64,000 nt of DNA from Flaviflagellibacter deserti (GTDB lineage Bacteria > Pseudomonadota > Alphaproteobacteria > Rhizobiales > Methylopilaceae): NCBI RefSeq assembly GCF_042652085.1, contig NZ_JBHSJF010000005.1, positions 400,948 to 464,947 of the forward strand. The letters run 5' to 3'. Of this stretch, positions 37,313 through 44,778 are shown one piece after another (the stretch's first letter is position 1; every line of letters begins with the position of its first letter). The notes below the pieces were generated by a model. It did no database searches. It was given only the letters and a program-made list of their open reading frames with translations, and was not told the origin of the DNA. The translations under genes and the position numbers were made by a program.

Positions 37313-38098
37313 TTGTCTGTAGCCGATCGAAACAACGTGCGCGTTCGCGGTAGCGGGAAGCCCATGATCTTCGCGCACGGATTCGGCTGTGACCAGAACA
37401 TGTGGCGGTTCGTTGCTCCTGCTTTCGAGGATCGATTTCAAACAATCCTCTTCGACCACGTTGGCGCCGGGAAATCCGATCTCAAGGCTTACGACCCGGC
37501 GAAATACTCGACGCTCTCTGGTTACGCCGAAGACGTGGTCGAACTCGGCCTGGAGCTCGGGCTGCGGGACGCCATTTTTGTCGGTCACTCCGTCAGTGCG
37601 ATGATCGGAGCGCTCGCGTCGATCGAAGCACCCGGCATGTTTGAGAGCTTGGTGATGGTAGGACCTTCCGCGCGCTATATCGACGATCATGATTACGTCG
37701 GCGGTTTCAGCGCGGAACAGATCGAAGAGCTTCTCGAATCCTTAACCGATAATCACATGGGTTGGTCCGCCGCGATGGCTCCGGCCATCATGGGAAACCC
37801 GGATCGTCCAGAGCTCGGCGACGAGTTGATCAACAGCTTCTGCCGGACTGATCCGGAAATAGCGAAAGCGTTCGCTCGGGTAACGTTCACGTCGGACAAC
37901 CGAGGAGACCTCCAGAGGGTGACGGCCCGCACCCTCGTCCTTCAGTGCAGCGAGGACATCATAGCGTCGAAAGAGGTGGGGGAGTTCGTTCACAATCAGA
38001 TTCCGAATAGCCGCTTCGTGGTGCTGAACGCGACCGGGCATTGTCCCAATCTAAGCGCCCCGGCCGAGGTCGTGGCGGCAATCAATGCGTTTGTCTGA
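37313..38098 (+). CDS. rsbQ: RsbQ-like alpha/beta hydrolase
   Basis: 261 aa. It matches Bacillus RsbQ along the whole chain: NNVRVRGSGKPMIFAHGFG, TILFDHVGAGKSDLKAYD, VGHSVSAMIGALASI, PDRPELGDELINSFC and GHCPNLSAP. Catalytic triad Ser93, Asp215, His243 fits the RsbQ positions. In Bacillus RsbQ acts with the PAS protein RsbP to sense energy stress, probably by making or opening a small ligand. I chose TTG 37313, with AGGAGG four bases upstream; ATG 37298 lies before that site. It overlaps the PAS kinase gene by 14 bases, preserving the RsbQ plus PAS-protein pairing. Confidence 0.88.
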   Translation: MSVADRNNVRVRGSGKPMIFAHGFGCDQNMWRFVAPAFEDRFQTILFDHVGAGKSDLKAYDPAKYSTLSGYAEDVVELGLELGLRDAIFVGHSVSAMIGALASIEAPGMFESLVMVGPSARYIDDHDYVGGFSAEQIEELLESLTDNHMGWSAAMAPAIMGNPDRPELGDELINSFCRTDPEIAKAFARVTFTSDNRGDLQRVTARTLVLQCSEDIIASKEVGEFVHNQIPNSRFVVLNATGHCPNLSAPAEVVAAINAFV

Positions 38099-39278
38099 TC
38101 TCATGCGCGATCCTGATGCCGCAGAGGACCTGGAAGATCTATATGAGAACGCGCCTTGCGGTTATCTCTCGCTCGGGACCGACGCTCGGATCGTGAAGGC
38201 GAACCGGACGCTGGCGACGTGGACCGGGTTCACGCCAGATGAACTCGTCGGAAAACGGTTCCATGATCTTCTGAACGTCGCCGGCCGGATTTTTTATGAA
38301 ACCCATTTCGCCCCGCTCCTGCGGATGCAGGGATTTTTCCATGAAGTCGCGCTCGATCTTCAGACCGCAGACGGCGGGCGGCTGCCGGTCCTCGCAAATG
38401 CCGTCGAACGACGCGATCCCGACGGCGCTCTGATCTTCACTCGCGTAACTATTTTCCAAGCGGTGGTGCGGCGCCGTCATGAACGGGAGCTTGAGGAAAG
38501 GCTTCATGCGGAAAGAACGCTAGGCGAGCTGCGAGAACAGTTCATCGCTGTTCTCGGGCACGATCTTCGTAATCCTTTGGCCGCCATCTCAAGCGGCCTT
38601 CGGATACTGGCCCAAGAGGAGCAGACCGCGAAATCCAAAAAGGTGATTGGGCTCATGCAAGGCAGCGCCCTGCGCATGTTCGGCTTGATCGACAACGTGC
38701 TAGATTTTGCCCGCGGTCGTTTGGGAGGGGGGATCACCCTGCGGCTCAGCCATGAAGCGCTCGGCCCTGTCCTGGAACACGTCGTCGAAGAGCTACAAAC
38801 CGCCTATCCCGAACGAGCGGTCGAGAAGGCGATTGTCATCACGCAGCAGGTCCTCTGCGATCAAGCGCGGATCGCTCAGCTTGCCTCCAATCTTCTTGGC
38901 AACGCATTCACGCACGGAGCGGCTGAGCTACCCGTGAAAATAGCGGCGACCACGGAGGATGGGATGTTCAAACTCTGCGTCAGCAACGCCGGCCCTCCAA
39001 TTCCGCCGGAGGCGATGAAGCAACTGTTCCAGCCGTTTCAACGAGGCGACCGTAGTAGTGAGGGACTCGGTCTGGGCCTTCACATCGCTTCGGAAATCGC
39101 GAAAGCGCACGATGGATCCCTGACGGTGCGTTCCGATGCGAATGAAACCTGCTTCACGTTCGAAATGCCGTTAACAGCGATGGCTGAACGCCAGGACGGA
39201 CGGGACGGTTTTGTACGCTCCTCGGCAACCTCTGGAGCCCCCAGTAGCGGCACCCCTCAGGGTACCTCTGGCGCGTGA
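38085..39278 (+). CDS. PAS-domain sensor histidine kinase, RsbQ partner
   Basis: 397 aa, soluble. PAS domain about 17-120 (ENAPCGYLSLGTDARIVKAN, WTGFTPDELVGKRFHDLL), coiled linker, HisKA with phosphoacceptor His159 in LGHDLRNPLAAISSG, HATPase with LLGNAFTHG, GLGLGLHIASEIAKAH. A 40-residue Ser/Thr/Gly-rich tail follows. In Bacillus the PAS partner RsbP ends in a PP2C phosphatase; here a kinase takes that place. An alternative ATG is at 38103. No response regulator is adjacent, so its phosphate target is unknown. Confidence 0.88.
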   Translation: MRLSDLMRDPDAAEDLEDLYENAPCGYLSLGTDARIVKANRTLATWTGFTPDELVGKRFHDLLNVAGRIFYETHFAPLLRMQGFFHEVALDLQTADGGRLPVLANAVERRDPDGALIFTRVTIFQAVVRRRHERELEERLHAERTLGELREQFIAVLGHDLRNPLAAISSGLRILAQEEQTAKSKKVIGLMQGSALRMFGLIDNVLDFARGRLGGGITLRLSHEALGPVLEHVVEELQTAYPERAVEKAIVITQQVLCDQARIAQLASNLLGNAFTHGAAELPVKIAATTEDGMFKLCVSNAGPPIPPEAMKQLFQPFQRGDRSSEGLGLGLHIASEIAKAHDGSLTVRSDANETCFTFEMPLTAMAERQDGRDGFVRSSATSGAPSSGTPQGTSGA

Positions 39279-39398
39279 GCATCCTGCTGCATCGATGTTC
39301 TGCGTGTCGTGGCCGAAAGCCTCCTCTAAGGTGTGAATCGACATTCGAACAAAAGACGAACAAATAAAGCTGGAGTCGACCGGCGATGCGGAGTTTTC

Positions 39399-41099
39399 TC
39401 ATTTCTGGAGACGGACGACATTTCCAGCAGATGACCCTGCTCCGATTGCTTTCCGAAGCTTGGCGTTGAGCTCCTGCTCGACAAACGGCTTGTGAATGAT
39501 GCGGTCTTCGGGGGCTTCGGTGAGGGCGCCAGCATCTGCGTAACCGGTGGCGAAGACGATTGGCAAATCTGGGCGGCGCGATCTGATCTCGGCGGCAACC
39601 TCCGCTCCGTTCATGCCCGGCATCGCGAAATCCAGAAGAACGACGTCTAGATCCGGAGTGCCTATGGCTTCGAGCGCAGCGCCCCCACTACCGGCTTCAG
39701 TTACTCTGTAGCCGAGATCCCGGAGAATGCTCGCGGTCACCTCTCTTACGGCGCTATCATCGTCGACCACGAGCACTAATTCATTCGCTGCCTGAATGGA
39801 AATTTCGTCTCGCGCCGCGGTTGCTTCGGCCCGGGACGTCGACCGAGGCAAGTATACCTTGACGGAGGTTCCTTCTCCCAAGCGGCTGTCAAGTTTCACG
39901 CCTCCTCCAGATTGCTTGGCCAGTCCGTAGACCTGGCTCAACCCTAACCCGGATCCCCTACCCACCTCTTTGGTGGTGAAGAACGGTTCGAACGCCTTCT
40001 CGATGACTTCGGGAGACATCCCGGTGCCGGTGTCGTTTACGGCGACCATCACGTAATCGCCTGACCGCGGTTCCTCAGGTCGCCGCGGCGGCCCTAACGA
40101 GACATTCGCCGTCTCGACTGTCAGCGCGCCGCCGACCGCCATTGCATCACGGGCGTTGATGGCGAGGTTGAGAATAACGAGTTCGATCTGCGTAGGATCG
40201 ATTAATGCCGGCCAAAGATTACTCGCCAGGACCGTCTCGATCCGGACGCTTCCACCCATAGTGCTTTGGAGAAGGTCACGCATGCTCGAAACGGTTTCAT
40301 TCAGATCGACCGGTTTCGGCTCGAGTTTTTGTCGTCTGGAGAACGCGAGCATCTGTGAGGTTAATTTTGCGCCGCGCTCTGCCGCCTCGGCCATCATGGT
40401 CAACCGCCGCACCATCTTGGGCTCGGTCGCTGCCTTCTGCATCTGACGGACGTTGCCGAGGATTACAGTGAGGAGATTGTTGAAGTCGTGAGCAACGCCG
40501 GACGTCAGCTGCCCGACTGCTTCCAATCGCTGCGACTGGCGAAGCGCCAGTTCTATCTGTTGTCGTTCGTTGATTTGGGTGGCCAGTTGGCGGTTGGCTG
40601 CTTCCAGCTCCGCGGTGCGCTCCCGCACGCGGTCTTCCAACAGGCTCTCGGCCCGGCGGATCTGCTCGATGCGTTCGCGCGCCTCGTACTGACGTCGCCG
40701 CGCTCGGAGGGCCGACCGGATCGTTGTTACTAACGTAGTTGGATGAAAGGGTCGCTCAAGAAAGCTGACATTGCCCAAGGCGAGTGTGAGACGTTTGGCG
40801 TCCGGGTTTCGCTCAATCCCGGCCCCTCGAAGAGCAAGGATGAGGAACGGAAAGTCGGACCATGGTGGTTGGTCGCTTATCCAACCGGCAAGCGCGCCCA
40901 GGTCGGCCGTCAGAAGCGCCTCTTCGGCGATGACAGCCGCGCCGGCTCCTTTCGCCAGAGTGGCGCAAAGACCTTCAATGTCTGCACAAATGGTGCCCGG
41001 AATATGCGCGTCGCGAAGGATAGAACTGGCGACCAGCGCATCGCGCCCGCCCGGGGCGAGAATGAGGACTTGCTCGGAACTCTCGCCACCCTGGCTCAT
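39399..41099 (-). CDS. Hybrid histidine kinase with degenerate N-terminal and intact C-terminal receiver
   Basis: 566 aa. Residues 1-130 look like a receiver fold in which the phosphoacceptor Asp position reads AVIAEEAL, so it is probably not phosphorylated. A coiled coil (about 135-190) leads to HisKA (QLTSGVAHDFNNLLTVILG, His near 208), HATPase (NLAINARDAM, GTGMSPE, GRGSGLGLSQVYG) and a C-terminal receiver (LVVDDDSAVRE, LLDFAMPGMNG with Asp, KPF). Its ATG overlaps the KaiC-like gene stop (ATGA), so the pair is translated together and likely works together. Confidence 0.9.
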   Translation of the reverse strand: MSQGGESSEQVLILAPGGRDALVASSILRDAHIPGTICADIEGLCATLAKGAGAAVIAEEALLTADLGALAGWISDQPPWSDFPFLILALRGAGIERNPDAKRLTLALGNVSFLERPFHPTTLVTTIRSALRARRRQYEARERIEQIRRAESLLEDRVRERTAELEAANRQLATQINERQQIELALRQSQRLEAVGQLTSGVAHDFNNLLTVILGNVRQMQKAATEPKMVRRLTMMAEAAERGAKLTSQMLAFSRRQKLEPKPVDLNETVSSMRDLLQSTMGGSVRIETVLASNLWPALIDPTQIELVILNLAINARDAMAVGGALTVETANVSLGPPRRPEEPRSGDYVMVAVNDTGTGMSPEVIEKAFEPFFTTKEVGRGSGLGLSQVYGLAKQSGGGVKLDSRLGEGTSVKVYLPRSTSRAEATAARDEISIQAANELVLVVDDDSAVREVTASILRDLGYRVTEAGSGGAALEAIGTPDLDVVLLDFAMPGMNGAEVAAEIRSRRPDLPIVFATGYADAGALTEAPEDRIIHKPFVEQELNAKLRKAIGAGSSAGNVVRLQK

Positions 41100-42586
41100 G
41101 ATCTAGGATCGCCCAGAATGGCGCCTTTATTGTCCACGAACTCAGGGACGCCCCGAAGGACTCCCTGAAACTGAGTCAGGGGCTCTCCGATCGTCAACCC
41201 TCGTTCGTCGATGGTGAATTCGCGAATGGTTTTTTCGTGCCGACCCGCCCGTTTTTTGATTACCGAGACAGCCCGCCTGACCTCACCACGGGCCTCGAAA
41301 TACCGGAGCAGCAAAACGGTATCGGCGAGATAAGTGACGTCGACAGGAGCTTTCATGTCTCCAACGAGACCATGCTGGGCGACGGTGAGAAATGTCGTTG
41401 CGCCTTGGCGGTTCAAGTACTGCAGCAATTCATGGATATGCAGGACCAGGAAACGCTCATCCGGCATCGCAGCCTGGTAGCCGTTCAAACTATCGACTAC
41501 GATCGTCCTGATTTTCTTTGTATCGACAGTGGCCCTAACGCGGGCGCTGAACTCTCCCGGAGAAAGCTCGGCTGCGTCAACCGTTACGACGGTCAGACTC
41601 CCGGCATCTCTCATCGCTTCGATATCAAGCCCGAGAGGCTTCGCTCGATCGATCAGCAGTCCCAACTCTTCGTCGAAGACGAAAAGCGCCGCCTTCTCAC
41701 CCCGTGCGATGGCGGCGAAAGCGAAGCAGAGCGTAAACAGCGACTTTCCGGTGCCTGCGGGACCGAGAACGAGAGTACTGGAACCTCTCTCGATGCCCCC
41801 TCCTAAAAGAGCATCGAGGCCAGGCATCCCGCTCGACCGGGGCGCGCGATCAAACAGGGTTCGATGTTCGGCTGCCACCAAACGCGGATAGACTTCTAAC
41901 CCACCGGTCTTGATCGTAAAATCGTGATAACCGCCACGGAATTTGCGGCTCCGATATTTGACGATCCGAACTCGACGGCGCTCTGCGCCATAGTCCTGCA
42001 GCAGCTCCTCTAACCGGATTACACCATGGGCGACGGAATGCACGGTCTTGTCATTGGTATCGGTTGTCAGATCGTCCAGCAGGATCACGGTGCAACGAAC
42101 CTTGGAGAAATAGTGCTTCAATGCGAGCACCTGTCGGCGGTACCGAAGCGAGCTCTGAGCAAGCAGTCTGATTTCTGATAGGCTGTCGATGACCACGCGG
42201 GCGGGTTTGTGCTCTTCCACCGCCTGAAAGACCATCCGGGTCGTTTCGCCAAGCTCCAGGTCCGACGAGTAAAGAAGGCTCTGTTGGTGTTGCTCGTCCA
42301 GGAGGCTTTCTGGAGGAATCAGCTCGAAGATGTCGACGCCATCTAGAGACCAGCCGTGGGATTTCGCGCCGGCTCGCAACTCTTCCTCGGTCTCTGATAG
42401 CGAGATGTAGAGGCAGCGCTCTCCGTGCTTAGCTCCCTGTATCAGAAAGCTGAGGGCGGTGGTCGTTTTCCCTGTGCCGGGGCTGCCCTCTAAAAGGTAC
42501 AGGCGGTCTCTCTCAAATCCGCCGCCCAGAATGTCATCCATTCCTTCAATGCCGGTCCCGGCTTGTGCTTGGTCCGATCCCGTCAA
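41096..42586 (-). CDS. KaiC-like double-domain ATPase
   Basis: 496 aa with two RecA-type domains in tandem. CI: GMDDILGGGFERDRLYLLEG, Walker A GSPGTGKTT, Walker B RVVIDSLSEI. CII: GLDALLGGGIERGSSTLVLG, Walker A GPAGTGKS, Walker B TIVVDSLNGY. The C-terminal block LADTVLLLRYFEARGEVRRA aligns by eye to KaiC CII, where the Ser431/Thr432 pair becomes Thr-Tyr. TTG start at 42586 with GGGAG six bases upstream. No kaiA or kaiB nearby. Followed directly by a hybrid kinase gene; such KaiC plus kinase operons occur in proteobacteria and need not be clocks. Confidence 0.9.
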   Translation of the reverse strand: MTGSDQAQAGTGIEGMDDILGGGFERDRLYLLEGSPGTGKTTTALSFLIQGAKHGERCLYISLSETEEELRAGAKSHGWSLDGVDIFELIPPESLLDEQHQQSLLYSSDLELGETTRMVFQAVEEHKPARVVIDSLSEIRLLAQSSLRYRRQVLALKHYFSKVRCTVILLDDLTTDTNDKTVHSVAHGVIRLEELLQDYGAERRRVRIVKYRSRKFRGGYHDFTIKTGGLEVYPRLVAAEHRTLFDRAPRSSGMPGLDALLGGGIERGSSTLVLGPAGTGKSLFTLCFAFAAIARGEKAALFVFDEELGLLIDRAKPLGLDIEAMRDAGSLTVVTVDAAELSPGEFSARVRATVDTKKIRTIVVDSLNGYQAAMPDERFLVLHIHELLQYLNRQGATTFLTVAQHGLVGDMKAPVDVTYLADTVLLLRYFEARGEVRRAVSVIKKRAGRHEKTIREFTIDERGLTIGEPLTQFQGVLRGVPEFVDNKGAILGDPRS

Positions 42587-42879
42587 GTTTCACTCCCGTA
42601 CCATCTATGAGCGCACTGGCATCGTTTTGATCGTCGGCTGGCAACGGCCACTAAATCCAGAAATGCACGGGAAAGTTCCTATGCAGACTTCCAGAAGCTA
42701 CCGCCGACTGCATCCGTTCCGCTGATCGCATGCAGTCGCCGGCGGCCCGCAACGTGCGGTCAGGTTGCAGAGGCTTGCAACCGGATTGGTTGCCCCGTGA
42801 GCAGCGTTGGCCAAGGACGTGATTGGCGCTCAGTCACCTGAGTTGAGCATGGAGGTGGAGGTGGATGTGTACATACATG

Positions 42880-43035
42880 AACACCTCGATCCAAAGGATG
42901 GTCCCCCCAGACGGTACGAGGACAGACGCGCGTCGTGATGCCCTTGTTCGTCGCTCCGCCGGGATCGGCCGGACGCTTCACGTATCCTCATGAACCAGCA
43001 ATAGCTCGATAGCCTTGGTCGTAGTTTTCGCGCAT
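42880..43035 (-). pseudogene. Remnant of a GH108 (phage-type) lysozyme gene
   Basis: Minus strand from ATG 43035, preceded by AGGGAG at eight bases. Frame one gives MRENYDQGYRAI, a frame change gives LVHE, a second gives GYVKRPADPGGATNKGITTRV, after which similarity ends. Put together this is the N-terminus of a GH108 muramidase, including the catalytic HEGG-Y region and the DPGGATNKGIT block. At least two frameshifts and loss of the rest make it a pseudogene. Such genes are typical of prophage or transfer-agent clusters, none of which is intact here. The rest of 42587-42880 shows nothing else. Confidence 0.7.
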
Positions 43036-43083
43036 CAGTGCGCTCCCTTCTGACATGAAAAAGCCGCCTTGGGAGGAGCGGCG

Positions 43084-43109
43084 GGAACGAATTCCAGACA
43101 TGCTGAGTT
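43084..43109 (+). promoter_or_regulatory. EcfG-type stress promoter candidate
   Basis: GGAAC at 43084-43088, 17 bases, AGTT at 43106-43109. It differs from GGAAC-N16/17-CGTT at one -10 base. The start codon of a 29-residue membrane peptide lies 22 bases further on. Confidence 0.42.
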
Positions 43110-43131
43110 GAAGCCCGAAATGGGGGGCCTA

Positions 43132-43221
43132 ATGACTGTCTATCTACCTGTTGGTGTTGCGCTTTTCGCAGGTACGGCGTTCGCCGCCGCCTTCGCGGTC
43201 TTTATCTGTGCTCTGAGCTGA
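43132..43221 (+). CDS. 29-residue hydrophobic peptide
   Basis: ATG 43132 to TGA 43221. After MTVYLPVG the chain is one uninterrupted hydrophobic helix (VALFAGTAFAAAFAVFICAL) long enough to cross a membrane. GGGGGG precedes the ATG by four to ten bases. A stress-type promoter candidate lies just upstream and two strong hairpins just downstream, so it has the frame of a short stand-alone transcript. Function unknown; small single-span stress proteins are common in bacteria. Confidence 0.5.
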   Translation: MTVYLPVGVALFAGTAFAAAFAVFICALS

Positions 43222-43229
43222 TCCAGACC

Positions 43230-43302
43230 GCCTGCTCTTCTTGCCCCCCGGCCGGAGCAGGCAGTCGGGCCGTCACGCTGTCTCTGCAGGGCGTGACGGC
43301 CC
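43230..43302 (+). repeat. Tandem hairpin element A
   Basis: Two adjacent perfect stems. First: GCCTGCTC (43230-43237) with GAGCAGGC (43255-43262). Second: GGGCCGTCACGC (43267-43278) with GCGTGACGGCCC (43291-43302), loop 12 nt. It follows the 29-residue peptide gene by eight bases. A near copy in structure and stem sequence lies at 44779-44851, and a third related stem at 44998-45025. There is only GTTC after the stem, not a long T run, so a terminator role is possible but not certain. Confidence 0.65.
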
Positions 43303-43358
43303 GTTCAAATTCAACTTCCATTAACTCTTTGAGGGCAAGTCAGCGGCGGAGGTGAAAC

Positions 43359-43442
43359 ATGCACTCACGCCTGTTTTTCGTAACGACCACGCTCTTCAGC
43401 CTCGCCGTTCCGGTCCTCTGCCGCTGGCTTCAGCTCATCTAG
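43359..43442 (+). CDS. 27-residue hydrophobic peptide
   Basis: ATG 43359 to TAG 43442 with GGAGG six bases upstream, a near ideal ribosome site. The product begins MHSRLF and continues as a hydrophobic helix (FVTTTLFSLAVPVL) ending CRWLQLI. It lies 56 bases after hairpin element A. Function unknown. The strong RBS is the main support. Confidence 0.45.
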   Translation: MHSRLFFVTTTLFSLAVPVLCRWLQLI

Positions 43443-43714
43443 CTCAAGTGTTGGACTTCTCGATCGAGAGAACCCCGCATCGTCGCCGGGCGAGGTCCTC
43501 CCCTAAGCGTCGATGGCCGGCGGCCGTCACATCGCGGCCTGACGTGACAGTGGGAAGAGGAGCGCCGTCGCGCCCATGCCGAGTTTGGTCTCTACGGGTT
43601 CCAGCCAGGTCAAGTAATCCATTTCCGACACGGAATGGTCCGTTCATCGAACCAGAGACGCCGTAAAACCTCCCCAAACCCTTGCAACCACGAGAACGCT
43701 GCAAGGAGATCGGA

Positions 43715-43930
43715 ATGGGGAAGGAGAAGATCATTGGAGCCCAGCTACCGGCCGACCTCAGCATTGCGATCGACATCTACATTTCACAACAGCCCGATCC
43801 AAAGCCAACACGCTCCGATGTACTTCGGGAGGCGCTGCTGCGCATGATTGGGCCTACCGGATCAGTGATCCGAGGATCTTCCCCGAAGGTGCATTGGGAG
43901 CGCGGCACCAAAAGCCCAAAGTGGCGGTAA
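43715..43930 (+). CDS. Small ribbon-helix-helix-like protein, paralogue B
   Basis: 71 aa. Strand KIIGAQLPADLSIAID, then QQPDPKPTRSDVLREALLRMI and a tail with HWERG and SPKWR. Core and tail match the protein at 34324 closely. AAGGAG lies seven bases before ATG 43715. It ends eight bases before the stop of a third family member on the other strand. Probable DNA-binding repressor; target unknown. Confidence 0.78.
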   Translation: MGKEKIIGAQLPADLSIAIDIYISQQPDPKPTRSDVLREALLRMIGPTGSVIRGSSPKVHWERGTKSPKWR

Positions 43931-43937
43931 CGCTCGC

Positions 43938-44159
43938 CTACGTTTCATCCAAAGCATTCAGGTTCAAGAATACCTGGAGCGCCATCCTCACAACTTCCGC
44001 ACGTGTCGGCTTTGGATCGGGCTGTTGGCTGATCCACTCGTCGACGAGGGCATCCATTTCACGCGTAATTTCAGCAGAGACGGATAATTCATCCTGAGCG
44101 ACGGCCAAGGCTGCTTGATCTCTGTCAGCAGGGATTTTTGTTCGCTGATTCATAGACAT
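43938..44159 (-). CDS. Small ribbon-helix-helix-like protein, paralogue C
   Basis: 73 aa. After a polar N-terminus the core reads ITREMDALVDEWISQQP then DPKPTRAEVVRMALQVFLN, sharing WISQQPDPKPTR-x-x-V with paralogues A and B but lacking their W-E-R-G tail. Start set at ATG 44159; ATG 44153 and 44207 are also in frame and no RBS decides. Convergent with paralogue B. Could antagonise or pair with A and B, since ribbon-helix-helix proteins act as dimers. Confidence 0.7.
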   Translation of the reverse strand: MSMNQRTKIPADRDQAALAVAQDELSVSAEITREMDALVDEWISQQPDPKPTRAEVVRMALQVFLNLNALDET

Positions 44160-44444
44160 ATTCTGATCAAGGAAAGGCGGCTGAAAAGAGTCAAAGTGCG
44201 GCTGCATATAAAGAAAGCCCCGCGCCGGCGCGCATTCATCTGAGCTTGCGGACCCTCAACAACACTGCATCCGACGAGGGCCGTCACGTTTGCTGCATCA
44301 GGCCTGGCGGTCATTTTGCATTAACGCGTTGCGCGAAATTCATATCGATGCAAGGTTCGGTTGCCTTGCTTCCCTCAAACCGCTTTGGCGTCCAACGCCG
44401 GTCCGTTGAGAGCGAGCTCCCTGAGTCCTGCACATGGCGACGAC

Positions 44445-44570
44445 ATGAAATCTAGCCGCGCTCTATTCGCCTGCTTAATGGCGGCGACGGCATCTTTTCC
44501 GGGTGGGGCCATCGCGGCCGACGAGCGGCAGATTTCGTGGTGCGACTCCCGCCCTTTCGCGCTTGTCTAA
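44445..44570 (+). CDS. 41-residue secreted peptide candidate
   Basis: ATG 44445 to TAA 44570. Residues 1-24 are a textbook signal peptide (MKSSRALFACLMAATASFPG, cleavage near AIAA), leaving a mature peptide of about 17 residues that starts DERQISWCDSRPF. RBS is weak (GGCGACGAC). Function unknown. The signal peptide is the only strong evidence; a chance frame cannot be excluded. Confidence 0.4.
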   Translation: MKSSRALFACLMAATASFPGGAIAADERQISWCDSRPFALV

Positions 44571-44778
44571 AGCGCCAATGCTGGCAACCGCAAATTTGGT
44601 CGGAGTGCCAGCGCTCGTGCTTCAAGCAGTTCTGCTGCTCACTCAATGAACCAGGCATTTGCTGGCCTGGAAACCGACCGCCGGTCGGCCGTGGATCCTA
44701 AGCCCCGCTGCGGCGAATCGGGCGGCTACCTGTAATTGTTCTAATTTACGTCAATCTTGCCTGATGCAAGGTTGGGTT

